A DNA stretch of 64,000 nt. Source: Zingiber officinale (taxonomy: Eukaryota; Streptophyta; Magnoliopsida; Zingiberales; Zingiberaceae). How positions within the stretch are numbered: position 1 is the first letter of the stretch; each line of letters opens with the position of its first letter. Position numbers and translations under genes: made by a program. The notes under the pieces were generated by a model. That model was not told the origin of the DNA. It ran no database searches and saw only the letters and a list, made by a program, of their open reading frames with translations. The stretch covers positions 3,656,205-3,720,204 of the forward strand of contig NC_055987.1 in NCBI RefSeq assembly GCF_018446385.1, in the 5' to 3' direction. Of this stretch, positions 1 to 13,384 are shown piece by piece.

Positions 1-2590
1 GAGTGTATACTAAAAGCCTAGCTTTTGGTATAAACATTTATCTAGAAATAAGAATCACATTGGTCAAATATCTACATTTATGACAAATGTAGATGTTCAA
101 TTAATTTATATTGTAGATAACATAGTGTGTGGTGTCACACACAGAAGATCGTGTTATCGGTTCTTTATAAATTATAAACAGTAGCACACGACCAAGATGG
201 AAAGGAACAAACCATTGGTAGGTCATAGTGTAATTAGGTATTAGTTTATTTTAACTATATAATTACACTAGTACACTTAGAGTGTATTGAGTAGGACCAT
301 TAGAGGTCATTTCTTTTATACTGACTTTATAAAGGAACAAAGACCTCAGTTATTATGGAAGTGTGTGCTCTTAATCCTAATATAATAACAAGCACATATA
401 TTTGATATTTATTTCTTTAATTTATCAATGGGTGAGATTTAGTTCGATAAATCAATAAACCCGATAAGTTGGGAAATGATATCACTTATAGTGTGTGTTG
501 TTGATTATAGAAGGAAATTGTGTCCTAGTGATCTAGGTTGATAATGTCCCCAAGAGGAGCTCATAAGGATTGTCATGTTAAACCCTGCAGGTGGACTTAG
601 TCCGACATGACGATAAGGTTGAGTGGTACTACTCTTGGACTAAGATATTAATTAAATGAGTTGTCACTAACTCACTTAATTAGTGGACATTCGACATCTT
701 AAACACAGGGAGACTAACATACTCATAATAAGAAGGAGCCCAAAATATAATTTGGGATTGGTGCGGTAGTTCAATAATAGTTCTTTAGTGGAATGAATTA
801 TTATTGATGAAATTAAGTTATGTGTTCAGGGCGAACACGGGATGCTTAATTTCATCGGGAGACCAAAACCAATTCCTCCTCTCGGTCTCTATCGTAGCCT
901 CTTGTATATAGAGATTTATACCCACCACATACTCACCTTCTTACCCAACCTATAGGGGCCAGCCAAGCCAAGCTTGAAGCTCAAGCTTAGGGTCGGCCAA
1001 GCCTAAAGGTTGAGCCTTAAGGTGGCCGACCAATAGCTTGGAGCCCAAGCTTAGGTGGCCGGCTACATCATATTAAAAATGGATTTTTATTAAAATTATT
1101 TCTTATGTGGATATCATGGTTTTAAAAGAGAGTTTGAAATTTAAATTTTTTCTTTTATAGCTTTCTACAAAAGATTAAGAAAAGATTTGAAATCTTTCCT
1201 TATTTGTAGAGTGAAAGGTAGATTTTAATTTTGAGAAAACTTTCCTTTTTAACCATGTTCATGATTTAAAAGAGAGTTTAAAAATTATATATTCTCTTTT
1301 ATAAGTTTCTACAAAAGATTAAGAAAAAATTTGATATCTTTCCTTATTTGTAGATTGAAAGAGATTTTAATTTTTTAGAGATAACTTTCTTTTTATCCAC
1401 ATGTTTAAAAGAAAGGTTTTAATTTATAAAATTTCCTTTTTATAATCCACCATGAAGGGAAAAATTATTGAATAAATTTTTATAAATTTCCGGAAACAAA
1501 TAAGGAAGTTTTAATTTGTATTTAAAATTTTATTTGCTTGGAGATTTTATTAGTGGTCGGCCATTGTAAATTGAAAAGAGAAAATTGTTTTTAATTAAAT
1601 AAATTTTCCTTTTCATGGAAAAAGAATTAAGGAAGTTTTTATTTAAATTTCCTTATTTGCCAAGACCAAGGATTATAAAAGAGGGGGTAGAGGTGCCTTC
1701 ATGGCTAACGACTCTATTATTCTTCTCCTCTCTTTTCCTCCTTGGTGGCTGGCCCTAGCTTCTCCTTCTCTTCTTCTTGTGGCCGGCGGCAACCCCTCTT
1801 GGAGCTCTTGATGGTGGCCGGTTCTAGCTAGGAGATGAAGGAGAGAAAGGAGGCTTTGTTTCTTGCATCCCTTGGAACTTGGTGGTGGTGGCCGGACCTC
1901 TACTTCTCTTGGAGAATTGTAATGGCCGAAACCTAGAAGGAAGAAGAAGGTGCTTGGTGGTTCTCATCTCGGAAGATCGTTGCCCACACAACGTCTGAGG
2001 TTAGAAGAGGAATACGGTAGAAGATCAAGAGGTTATTTTTGCTTACAAAGAAAGGTATAACTAGTAATTGTTTTCCGCATCATACTAGTTTTCTTTGTAT
2101 AGTTATTTATGAAAATACCAAACACAAGAGGCATATGATTCTAGAGTTTTCGAAATAGTTTTTTCGAGTTTGTGTTTTCTTCTTTTTCGAATTTGTGATT
2201 CGATTGTTCTTTTTGGTTAACCTAGAGTTATTTAAGGAAATAAATATTAGCTTTCCTTAAAAGGCTTTACCTAGGTGGTGGTGGTTGCTCGCATATCCAA
2301 GAAGGCCATGTGCCTCGCCATGCAGTCCTGGAAGCCAATTTTGGAAATTAATATTTATGGAATTAATAACTTAGGTAGATTTGAATCAATAGTGTTAAAT
2401 TTCGCTTGCGATTCAAATCTAAACCATTAAGAATAGATAAGTTAAATTTGGAATCAATGATGATAAGTTCCGTCTGCGATTCCTAATTTAACTTCTAAAG
2501 AACACAATAGGTTATTTTAGGAAAGGTTCGACACTTGTACAAAAATTTTGTACAGTGGAACCGGTATGATCTTCCTAGGACTAACCAACA
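1..2590 (+). repeat. 5' LTR of the Copia element (missing first ~5 bases)
   Basis: It matches 7192-9789 along its whole length and ends CCAACA directly before the primer-binding site. It contains AT-rich low-complexity stretches at 1080-1680. The GC-rich segment near 1730-2050 is probably transcribed leader. Confidence 0.93.
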
Positions 2591-2592
2591 AT

Positions 2593-2604
2593 TGGTATCA
2601 GAGC
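2593..2604 (+). other. Primer-binding site, initiator Met tRNA type
   Basis: TGGTATCAGAGC begins two bases after the 5' LTR end. This is the complement of the 3' end of plant initiator methionine tRNA, the usual primer of Copia elements. Confidence 0.9.
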
Positions 2605-5600
2605 TAGGGTTTGCCTCTGTGTGTTTGGTTTTCAAATTAGGTTATGCACATGCCATACATAATTTAGGCAGGATAATAGTAGGATGTGCTAACTTTGTGC
2701 TTGCAGGCTCCAACTATTATGGCTTATAGATGTTGTGTGTGATTGGACCCTTGGACATGTCAAGGGCATTATTTTGTATGTGCATGATTGTATGTAACTA
2801 ATACAGCAAGAGCTATATTAGCCCTAGGATTTTAGAATTTTATTTTCGATCTAGATTACATGTACATTCCCTCGTGGAATATAGGATCGATATATGTAAA
2901 ATTCTATTTTTGTCGCAGATCGGATTCTTGCGAGGCGTGGTACTTTTGGAGCACCAGAGGCGCAGCGGAATAAGAAGCAAGATGGATGCAACGACTCGAC
3001 CCGATGGTGGTGGCTAAAGATGGCAGCAGCTAGGGTTGGAGCACACGGAAGATAGTGATGGAAAAAGGCCATAATAGTTGGAAAATAATTTTTCATATTT
3101 ATTGCTTTTATTTACTGTGATGTGTATGTATGCATGTGATGTATACTAGGATAGTTTAAAATTCCTCACTTTAAATAACTAAGTGGGAGAGGGATTTATT
3201 TTAATAAATTCCACGGTCTCCATTACTGGTTTGTAAGTGATGCAACAAGCTTGCGCGTTGGCTCTGACTGCCTTCCTCCATATCGGATGAGCTTGTTTGC
3301 GGATCACTAGATCAAACTTCCATTTTGGATGACTATAGGAAGTTAATTAAGAGCGTGTGATCTTCCCCATCGGAAGGGGCACTATCTTATTAATGGACTT
3401 AGTGTCAAGTAATGGTATACACTTAGGCACGTCTAATAGTATCCTCCCCATCGGAGTCACTGCTATTATTTGTTTGACCGAAGAAAACCAACTATTAATT
3501 TGTCAAATAAATAGGTTGACAAGATAATAAAATTAAAAACCCCTCTTACAAATGTTTAATTTTGTATACGTCCACACTATCGTGGCATACAAAATTCATG
3601 GTGTTTGAGGTAATTTTATTTGTCATAAAGATTTATTGACAAGATAATTAATGGATAAAACCCTCCTCTTACAAATGTTTAATTTTGTATACGTCCACAC
3701 TATCGTGGCATGCAAAATTCACGGTGTTTGAAGTGTTGGTGAATTTAAATAATATTGTTTGAGGAATCAATGTTATTTTAAATTCAAAAGTTTTGACCAA
3801 ATATTTGATCAAAGACAGATTAACTATTAATTTTATTCATCATAAAGTAAAGTTGACGAGATAATAAAATTAATGGATAAAATCTCCTCTTTGATTTTGT
3901 ATACGTCCACACTATCGTGGCATACAAAATTCACGGGGATTTTAAGGAGTTGACCTTGACCAAATATTTTTGTGATTCTTAGGATTTAAAATGTTTGTCA
4001 ATTCCCTAGTTGTTATACTATAGAAAAGACTTAGTAGTCCCAATTGTAATAATTGGAAATAGGACTTGGACATTAAGGTAGACTGTCTTCTTAGAACTAA
4101 GAACAATATAGGTGTATTTAATTCATTAGTTGAAACATGTTTAGTGGTGTTATCTACCAGAACCTGGAGTGTAGATACAGATGCCATTAATCATGTCCGC
4201 AATTCATTGCAGGGTTCCAGGAAACCCAACAACTAAATGAAAATAAAAACACCGTCCACATGGGCACTGTTGTAAAAGTGGCAGCTGTTGCAGTGGGAGA
4301 TGTTTATCTTTTGATAAGAATAAAACATGGATTTTTGAGTAATTGTCTTTACGTACCAAGTTTAGAAAGAAATAGCTTTCAGTTTCTAAACTATTCAAAG
4401 AACTTGATATTCTGCCTCTTTTAATAACAAAGTTGTTATCAAGAAAAAGAGGTAAGTTATCTGTTCTGGTACGTTGGTTGACAATTTGTAAATCCAATAA
4501 CTCCCACAATGCAACAAATGGAAATTAGTAACACATCTTCTAACTTTAAGAGAAAGTAACCTTCAGAAATGAATCAATCATATTTTTGGCATCTAAGGCT
4601 AGGTTATATTAACTTGAGTAGGATTTAAAGGATAATAACCAATGAACTCTTGGGTTCATTGGTAGTGGAAATCTTTCCAACCTGCGAGTCTTACTTGGAA
4701 GGAAAGATAACCAAAAGGCTTTTAAGTCTAAGGGGTATGGAGCCAAAGATATATTGGAATTGGTTCATTCTGATTTGTGTGATTCTATGACTATCTAGAC
4801 AAGAGGTAGTATCGAATATTTCGTCTATTTTATAGACAACTATTCAAGATACAAATACATTTACTTGATGTGCCGCAAGACTAAGTGCTTTGATTAGTTC
4901 AAAGAGTACAAGGCTGATGCGGAGAAACGTTAAAGTAAAATTATCAAGTCACTATGGTAAGATCGTAGTGGCAAGTATCTCTTGGGACAATTTAGGAGTC
5001 ACTTATCAGAAGTCGGGACTCAATCCCAACTAATTATACCTAGTACACCCCAACAGAATGGTGTAGTAGAAAGAAGGTATAAGGCTCTTATGGAATAATT
5101 AGATAGACGATGAGTTATTCAGAAAATTACCAAATTCATTTTAAGGATATACTCTAAAAATGAAAGTGAACATAGTACCTTCCAAGTCAGAACTCTCTAC
5201 TCATATAGAATTGCTGAATAGGTGTAAATCTATTTTGAAGCATATTCGGATTCGGGTAGTCCAGCACATATGTTAAAGAGAGACAATGATAAGTTGGATA
5301 GGAGTTCACTTGTTTGTAGGTTATCCTAGATAAACAAAAGTAAGTTTATAGTCTTAAAAATTAGAAGGTCGTTGTTAGCATCAATGACCGATTTTAGAAG
5401 AAGACTATATAATGAACCACAAGCCCATAAGAAAATTTGTTCTTAAGAAAATAATAAAAGACACGTCTAATCTAGTACCAACTGTACAAGATGAAATATC
5501 ACAAGAAACTGCAACACGTATCACAATTGATACACAATTATAGATAGTACCTCATCGTAGTGGGAGGGTTGCCAAACAATCTAAAAGATTCATGTTTTGG

Positions 5601-7176
5601 GAGAGTCTTTGGACTTGATCCCAAATGAACATGAGCCTGATCTCGGACACATGATGAAGCACTCCAAGATAAAGATGCAGCATCTTGGCAAAGAGCAATG
5701 AATACAGAATTAGAATATATGTATTCTAATAAAATTCTGGGAGCTTATAGAATCACCAAATGGTGTAAAAGCCATTGGGTGAAAATATGTCTACAATAGA
5801 AAAAAGGGATTGATGGGAAAGTGGAAATTTTCAAAGCAAGGCTTGTTAAAAAAGGGAAACCTTTTATCGGTAGCCATGCTTAATTCTATCTTGATTCTTT
5901 TATCTATTGCTGCTCATATAGACTATGAGATTAGGCAAATGGATGACAAGACAGCTTTCCTTTATGGAAGTCTTGAAGAATGCATCCATATAAAGCAACC
6001 AAAGAAGTTCATTGCAAAGGGCAAAGAGCATCTAGTATGTAAGCTTAATCAGTCTATGGACTGAAGTAAAGCTTTAAGGTCTTGGAATATCCAGTTTAAT
6101 AAAGTAATCTAGGCCTATGGATTTATTTTATAACCGAATGAGTTTTGTGTATATAAGAAATGTGATAGAAACGTGGTGGTATTTCTTGTACTATACGTAG
6201 ATAACATTTTTGATAGTTGGAAACAATATCAAAGTGTTGTCAGAAGTAAGGGTATGTTGTCCAAACAATTCGATATGAAGGACTTAGGAGAATGCATATA
6301 TTCTTGGGATCAAAGGGATCGCAAGGAAAAGAATGTTATGCTTATCCCAAGCTTCATACAATGAGCTCGTTTTAGCATGCAGAACTCCAAGAAAAGGTTT
6401 CTTACTTTTTAGGCATGGAGTAGCTTTATCTAAAGAGATGTCTCCGAAGACATCAAAGTAGATAGAGGAAATGAAGGCAGTTCCTTATGCTTCAGCTGTC
6501 AGAAGCCTAATGTATGCTATGCACGAGATCAGAAATCTATTTTGTCAAGGGCATAGTTAGCAGATATCTAACTAACCCTAGACAAGGATATTGGACTGCG
6601 GTAAAGCATATATTAAAGTACCTTAGAGGCACTGGAGATTATATGCTAGCTTACAAGGCAGATAATTTGGTCCCTGTGGGTTGCACGGATTTTGACCTCC
6701 AATCGGATAGGGACAATAGTAAGTCGACCTCGGGGTTTTGTGTTTAGTTTAGGAGGTAAAGTCATAACTATGGAAGAGTGATAAGCAAAGGTGTTTTTTC
6801 GGACTCCACCATAGAAGCTGAGTAAGTGGCAGCCTCTTAGGCAGTCATAGAAGTTGTATGGCTCAGATATTTCATGATGGACTTAGACATATTTTCTGGT
6901 TTACCCAGAAATTATTACAATTTATTGTAATAATAATGGTGCAGTAGCAAACTCGAAGAAACCATAAGTCCATAAGGCGAGTAAACACAATAGAGCACAA
7001 GTACCACCCAATACGAGAAATCGTATAAACGAGGAGAAGTTGTTGCCGCCTAGATTGCATCAGATGATGACCTATAGATCTTTTCACTAAGACCCTTAAG
7101 GCAAGAGCTTTTGATGGGCATGTTGAAGGGTTGGGAATCAGATGTATGGCAGCAGATATGACAGCTTAGTCTTTTA
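2605..7176 (+). pseudogene. Degenerate Copia gag-pol relic
   Basis: Only fragments of the polyprotein are readable, in different frames with many stops. An integrase-like stretch runs about 4560-5440. Reverse-transcriptase fragments lie at 5810-6064 (TAFLYGSLEEC, the block around the first catalytic aspartate) and 6173-6364. An RNase H region lies at 6514-6747, including KYLRGTGDYML and STSGFC. In the RT active site the second aspartate of the YVDD box reads as Asn (YVDN near 6202-6213), consistent with a G-to-A change. Gag, expected at about 2730-4200, is not readable in one frame. The element cannot encode its own replication proteins. Confidence 0.85.
3560..3930 (+). repeat. Three spaced copies of a ~36-bp imperfect hairpin
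   Basis: The segment from TTTTGTATACGTCCAC to GTGGCATACAAAA occurs at about 3560-3595, 3682-3718 and 3894-3930. Its two arms are imperfect reverse complements around an ACTATC loop. Each copy is followed by a variant of TTCACGG. It sits in the degenerate gag part of the Copia element. Confidence 0.75.
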
Positions 7177-7191
7177 GTATAAGTGGGAGAT
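7177..7191 (+). other. Polypurine tract of the Copia element
   Basis: AAGTGGGAGAT lies directly before the 3' LTR start (TGTTAGAG at 7192). This is the expected place for plus-strand priming. Confidence 0.75.
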
Positions 7192-9789
7192 TGTTAGAGT
7201 GTATACTAAAAGCCTAGCTTTTGGTATAAATATTTATCTAGAAATAAGAATAACATTGGTCAAATATCTACATTTATGGCAAATGTAGATGTTTAATTAA
7301 TTTATATTATAGATAACATAGTATGTGGTGTCACACACAGAAGATCATGTTATCGGTTCTTTATAAATTATAAACAGTAGCTCACGACCAAGATGGAAAG
7401 GAACAAACCATTGGTAGGTCGTAGTGTAATTAGGTATTAGTTTATCTTAACTATATAATTACACTAGTATACTTAGAGTGTATTGAGTAGGACCATTAGA
7501 GGTCGTTTCTTTTATACTGACTTTATAAAGGAACAAAGACCTCAGTTATTATGGAAGTGTGTGCTCTTAATCCTAATATAACAACAAGCACATATATTTG
7601 ATATTTATTTCTTTAATTTATCAATGGGTGAGATTTAGTTCGATAAATCAATAAGCCCGATAAGTTGAAAAATGATATCACTTATAGTGTGTGTTGTTGA
7701 TTATAGAAGGAAATTGTGTCCTAGTGATCTAGGTTGATAATGTCCCCAAGAGGAGCTCATAAGGATTGTCATGTTAAACCCTGCAGGTGGACTTAGTCCG
7801 ACATGACGATAAGGTTGAGTGGTACTACTCTTGGACTAAGATATTAATTAAATGAGTTGTCAGTAACTCACTTAATTAGTGGACATTCGACATCTTAAAC
7901 ACAGGGAGACTAACATACTCATAATAAGAAGGAGCCCAAAATATAATTTGGGATTGGTGCGGTAGTTCAATAATAGTTCTTTAGTGGTATGAATTATTAT
8001 TGATGAAATTAAGTTATGTGTTCGGGGCGAACACGGGATGCTTAATTTCATCGGGAGACCAAAACCAATTCCTCCTCTCGGTCCCTATCGTAGCCTCTTG
8101 TATATAGAAATTTATACCCACCACATACCCACCTTCTTACCCAACCTATTGGGGTCGGCCAAGCCAAGCTTGAAGCTCAAGCTTAGGGTCGGCCAAACCT
8201 AAAGGTTGAGCCTTAAGGTGGCCGGCCAATAGTTTGGAGCCCAAGCTTAGGTGGCCGGCCACATCATATTAAAAAGGGATTTTTATTAAAATTATTTCTT
8301 ATGTGGATATCATGGTTTTAAAAGAGAGTTTGAAATTTAAATCTTTCCTTTTAGAGTTTTCTACAAAAGATTAAGAAAAGATTTGAAATCTTTCCTTATT
8401 TGTAGATTGAAAGGTAGATTTTAATTTTGAGAAAACTTTCCTTTTTAACCATGTTCATGATTTAAAAGAGAGTTTAAAAATTATATATTCTCTTTTATAA
8501 GTTTCTACAAAAGATTAAGAAAAGATTTGATATCTTTCCTTATTTGTAGATTGAAAGAGATTTTAATTTTTTAGAGATAACTTTTTTTTTATCCACATGT
8601 TTAAAAGAAAAGTTTTAATTTATAAAATTTCCTTTTTATAATCCACCATGAAGGGAAAAATTATTGAAAAAATTTTTATAAATTTCCGGAAGCAAATAAG
8701 GAAGTTTTAATTTGTATTTAAAATTTTATTTGCTTGGAGATTTTATTAGTGGTTGGACATTGTAAATTGAAAAGAGAAAATTATTTTTAATTAAATAAAT
8801 TTTCCTTTTCATGGCAAAAGAATTAAGGAAGTTTTTATTTAAATTTCCTTATTTGCCAAGACCACGGATTATAAAAGAGGGGGTATAGGTGCCTTCATGG
8901 CTAACGACTCTATTATTCTTCTCCTCTCTTTTCCTCCTTGGTGGCCGGCCCTAGCTTCTCCCTCTTCTCTTCTTCTTGTGGCCGGCAGCAACCCCTCTTG
9001 GAGCTCTTGATGGTGGCCGGTTCTAGCTAGGAGATGAAGGAGAGAAAGGAGGTTTTGTTTCTTGCATCCCTTGAAGCTTGGTGGTGGTGGCCGGACCTCT
9101 ACTTCTCTTGGAGAATTGTGGTGGCCGAAACCTAGAAGGAAGAAGAAGGTGCTTGGTGGTTCTCATCTTGGAAGATCGTTGCCCACACAATGTCTGAGGT
9201 TAGAAGAGGAATACGGTAGAAGATCAAGAGGTTATTTTTGCTTACAAAGAAAGGTATAACTAGTAATTATTTTCCGCATCATACTAGTTTTCTTTGTATT
9301 ATTATTTATGGAAATACCAACCACAAGAGGCATATGATTCTAGAGTTTTCGAAATAGTTTTTTCGAGTTTGTATTTTCTTCTTTTTTGAATTTGTGATTC
9401 GATTGTTCTTTTTAGTTAACCTAGAGTTATTTAAGGAAATAAATATTAGCTTTCCTTAAAAAACTTTGCCTAGGCGGTGGTGGTTGCTCCCATATCCAAG
9501 AAGGTCATGTGCCTCGCCATGCAGTCCTGGAAGCCAATTTTGGAAATTAATATTTATGGAATTAATAACTTAGGTAGATTTGAATCAATAGTGTTAAGTT
9601 TCGCTTGCGATTCAAATCTAAATCATTAAGAACAGATAAGTTAAATTTGGAATCAATGATATTAAGTTCCATCTGCGATTCCTAATTTAATTTCTAAAGA
9701 ACACAATAGGTTATTTTAGGAAAGGTTCGACACTTGTACAAAAATTTTGTACAGTGGAACTGGTATGGTCTTCCTAGGACTAACCAACA
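7192..9789 (+). repeat. 3' LTR of the Copia element
   Basis: The full LTR is 2598 bp, starts TGTTAG and ends CCAACA. It matches 1-2590 throughout. Open frames in it, such as 9062-9259, are not conserved coding sequence. Confidence 0.93.
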
Positions 9790-10878
9790 ATTTTGGATTT
9801 GATAAGATGTTAACCCTCATCTTTGTCAATTTTTATTGCCTTAAGTTGACCAGCAATGTGGCTCACTTTATAGACCTATGTTTTGTGTGTCAGCGGCCTA
9901 AGAGGGTTCTCACCAATACAGGCCTGTACACTCCCTTACATGTTCCTGAAGCTCCTTGGTTCAATGTCAGCATCTATTTTGTCTTAGGATTACCCATCAC
10001 CCAACGAACCTTAGATTCAGTTCTTGTTGTGGTTGATAGATTCTCAAAAATGACACATTTCTTTGCTTGCAGGAAGACTATGGATACTGCTCGGATTGAC
10101 CATCTTTACTTCAAAGAGATTGTGTGTTTATATGTCATTCCTCGGTCCATGATTTCAAATTGAGATACCAAGTTCATCAGTCATTTCTGGAAGAGTTTAT
10201 GGGGAAAATTGGGCATAATGTTGAACTTTAGCAGCGCCTACTACCCTCAAATAAATGGACAAACTGAGGTGGTGAATCGAAGTCTGGGTAATCTTCTAAG
10301 ATGTCTCACAGGAACTAAGCCAAAGTAGTGGGACTTTACATTACCTCAAGCAGAGTTTGCCTACAACAGATCAAAAAAATAGAACCATATGTTAAGTCCT
10401 TTTGAGATTGTCTATGGGTCAAACCCATCTGGGATTCTAGATTTATCCCCTATTCCATGTGTAAGACGATTTAGTCCTAAAGCAGATGAGATGACAGAGC
10501 ATCTTCGAGGTATTCATGAGCAGGTGAAATTGGCAATTCTGGAGAGCAATACCAAGTACAAGACTCGGGTTGGTAATCACCATCGTTAGGTACTTTTAGA
10601 GGTCAGAGATTTTATCTGGGTTATATTAACTTGTGGTTGTTTACCTGTTGGTGAGTATAATAAATCGGAAGATTGGACTATGTGAGATACTGCAGAAGAT
10701 CAATGACAATACCTACAGGTTGCATCTTCTTAGTCTTTTGAAGACTTATGATGTCTTCAACATGAAGCACTTGACTCCTTATTCGGTGGATGCTGATGAG
10801 GCTACTATGAACTCGAGAGTGAGTTTTTTTCCCAATCAAGGGCGACTGATGCATGATCAACTCAATATGACTTATTGA
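9790..10878 (+). pseudogene. Ty3/Gypsy integrase 3' relic
   Basis: Directly after the Copia LTR the sequence reads as the C-terminal half of a Gypsy integrase. A zinc-binding CFVCQR remnant lies near 9880, followed by a core-like stretch with VVVDRFSKMTHF near 10030. The block QINGQTEVVNRSL near 10250 surrounds the third catalytic position, and SPFEIVYG lies near 10395. In-frame stops interrupt it near 10161, 10326, 10380 and 10588, and a frame change follows near 10620. No chromodomain is seen after it. The upstream part of this element was displaced by the Copia insertion and lies outside the window. No LTR for it was found. Confidence 0.85.
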
Positions 10879-12033
10879 ACTTTAAAAAATCATAACTTTT
10901 GAGTCGAGACTCGAAATCAGGCTCTATTTGCGCTCATGCGCGAAGAATTCAGAGATCTACATTATTATAAGGGAACCTCTAATCGCCAAGTTTCGGGCCC
11001 AAAATCCATGGTTTAGCCGCCAAAAATATTTTTACTATTTTTAGTAATTTATGTTTTTATGGTATTTAAGATAATTTTGATATTTCTGGTATATATTGGT
11101 CAATGCTTGTCTATATCAACATCATATTTTGTTAAAAAAATTTTGTCAGAATTTTTATTAAAATTTTTTTAATAGGATTTCGTTTCGTTCTTTACAAGAT
11201 AGAAATTGAAATCTATATATTGTGATTTCTTTACCTTTTAAAAGTTTCATTTTTCTTAACAAGTTGATTTCATTGGTTTTTTCTTCTTTTTTTGTCTCCT
11301 CCTCAATCTTTCTCATCGATAGTTTACAAGATAATCAATATATCCGTTGGATCGGATAAAAAAATTATTAAAAAATGTATATTGACAACAAAATTCTTAT
11401 AAAAAATTTGAATTTAAAGCTCTAATGATAATAATTGTATTAGATAGTTAAAGCTATTAATGATAATTAATATTAATTAATCTATTAATAAAAATATGTG
11501 TAGTGAAAACTTTTTAGCATTAAATTTGCCTAAGGACATAGCAGACGGTGGACACATGACATCTTTGATGTAATGTTTAGGATCGATTTCAGGTATTAGG
11601 GGCCGCTAAAGTAGCGGATCTACTTTTTTTTTAGCATTAATTTTTATTGCATTAGTTATATATTAAACCGTATTAATGGTGGTAAAAGAAGAATACGTTC
11701 ATTTCTAGCGCCTCCGATAATTTATTTTAAGATTAATACGGAGGAGGTAAAACAGGGACGATTAAATTATATTGATAACACGAGATAAAGATGCTTAGTT
11801 TGTGATTACTTTTTAGCCCTCAAACAAAAGTCTGATAAAATCTAAATATCATCAACATCAAATCGAGCATGTACGTACGTACTTGCACTAAACTAATTAT
11901 ACGCTTCCTTTCTGTGAGAGTGTGACAGTAAAATAATTCCTACATTATAAATATATATCTGACTGTCCAGGGATTCAAGCGGCCGGTGTCAGGTGGCCAC
12001 CTCCTATGTCACTATTATTTTTTGATTACCCAG
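10879..12033. other. AT-rich non-coding stretch after the Gypsy relic
   Basis: There is no credible open frame. It may hold the 3' untranslated part of the Gypsy relic near 10880-11200, followed by AT-rich DNA. A short GTAC tandem occurs near 11870. I see no other feature. Confidence 0.5.
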
Positions 12034-12085
12034 ATGATGTTCATCCAACGCCGAAGGCCCGAAGGAGCAGTCAAAATCTAATCCC
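12034..12085 (+). pseudogene. Possible 3' tail of another NLR gene
   Basis: The stretch GATGTTCATCCAACGC...GGAGCAGTCA...AA matches the last codons of the LRR pseudogene near 35569-35600, apart from an 8-base insertion. In the LRR gene these bases encode DVHPTLKEQSE, just before its stop. The match is only about 45 bases with no LRR sequence upstream, so it is at most a relic of a neighbouring paralogue. It could also be chance. Confidence 0.4.
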
Positions 12086-12175
12086 TTCATAACACAAACC
12101 TTCATTGTGCTTGTGCGCATGTACGTAAGAGTTGATCGAAGAAGTTATAGACAAGTGTCGTTGGAAGAGAAGAAC

Positions 12176-13290
12176 AAAAGAGTGGCAAGGAGCATCTTTG
12201 GTAGAGAGACCATGGGAATGTACAAGAGAGTTAATTAGATCTCCAATGGGTCGGCATGTGACAGGTCGGGATAGGATTATTTAGCGGGACAGGACAAATC
12301 GATCTATTATCTTAGCGGGTTAAAAATTACCAATCTAATCCAATTCAAGACCAATTACGGGTTAGATGAATCAATCTACGGGTCATCAAAAATTTTAAAA
12401 AAAATTAAAAATATCTTAAATATTTTACTTTGGAAATGTTTCATAAATAAAATGTATATCCAAAAATAAATATTATAAATATAAATGAATGTAAATAAAT
12501 ACTCATGTTTAATAAAAGTGCTATTTTTATTTGAAATAATAATATAAAAAATTATAAATTGACATAAAATTTCATTTGCATGTGTTTCTTAATTCGTCGA
12601 TCAACCCAAACTCATTGCAGACCTAGGCGGATTGACTTAACTTAGATTAACTTAGATTGATAAAAGAGTGGCAAGTATCTAAAAGATGGCAAGGAGCATG
12701 TTTGGTAGAGAGGTCATGGGAATGTATAAAAGAGTCAATTAAATCATTTTCTTGATGTCATAATTGAAAAGAGTATGATTTACGCCTCCGACGGATCGAC
12801 ATGTGGCGAAGTAGGTCGGTCTGTGATGGGTCGATTATTTAGCGAGATAGGAGAGACTGATCTATCATCTTAATGGATTAAAAAATTACCCATCCAATCA
12901 AATTCAAGAGCGATTACGGGTTAGATGGACCAATCCACGGACCATCAAAAATTTAAAAATAAAAATAAAAAATATATCTGGAACATTTTACTTCGGAAAT
13001 GTTTTATCAATGAAATGTATATCTAGAAATAGATATTTTTAAATACAAATGAATACAAATAAATATTCTTTTTTTTTTTTTGATGAAAGTACTATTTTAT
13101 CTCAAAATTATAATATAGAAAGATAATAAATTGATATAAAATTTTGTTTACATGTGTTTCTCAATCCGTCGATCAATCCAAGTTCGTCGCGGGCCTAAAC
13201 GGGTTGGCCCACGGTAGACTTAAATTGATAAAATTTTAATCTAACCTATTTAAATTGTTTGATAGGATATACTAATTTGACGGACCTAAT
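12176..13290. repeat. Degenerate ~0.5-kb tandem duplication
   Basis: The segment from GAGTGGCAAGGAGCAT near 12180 to about 12660 is repeated with divergence from about 12661 to 13290. Shared landmarks are the TGGTAGAGAG block and the block near 12255 with GGGTCGGCATGTG. Further landmarks are ATTACGGGTTAGATG and the ends with CGTCGATCAA. Both halves are AT-rich and non-coding. Confidence 0.65.
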
Positions 13291-13384
13291 TTAAATTGAC
13301 AGTCCTATTTACGCCAAATGTTTATTTAATAAATTGGCACGAGTAATTTAATTCTTTTTCTAGATCTAGTGGTGGACCTTGTGC

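Larger units (their letters stand above)
1..9789 (+). mobile_element. Ty1/Copia retrotransposon with long LTRs, decayed (left edge cut by window)
   Basis: Two near-identical long repeats (1-2590 and 7192-9789) flank an internal region with a primer-binding site at its left and a purine-rich tract at its right. The internal order integrase, reverse transcriptase, RNase H is that of Ty1/Copia. The window begins about five bases inside the 5' LTR, because the 3' copy starts TGTTAGAGTG and the window starts at the GAGTG. The two LTRs are about 2.6 kb each and differ by scattered substitutions. The element lies inside a Gypsy integrase relic that resumes at 9790. The left target duplication is outside the window, so it cannot be checked. 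LTR length suggests an Angela- or SIRE-like family, but I cannot assign a lineage firmly. Confidence 0.93.

Noticed and set aside
2851-4509. Minus-strand open frames of 80-100 codons in the left Copia element
   Set aside because: They have no conserved features, and they oppose the coding strand of a degenerate gag-integrase region.
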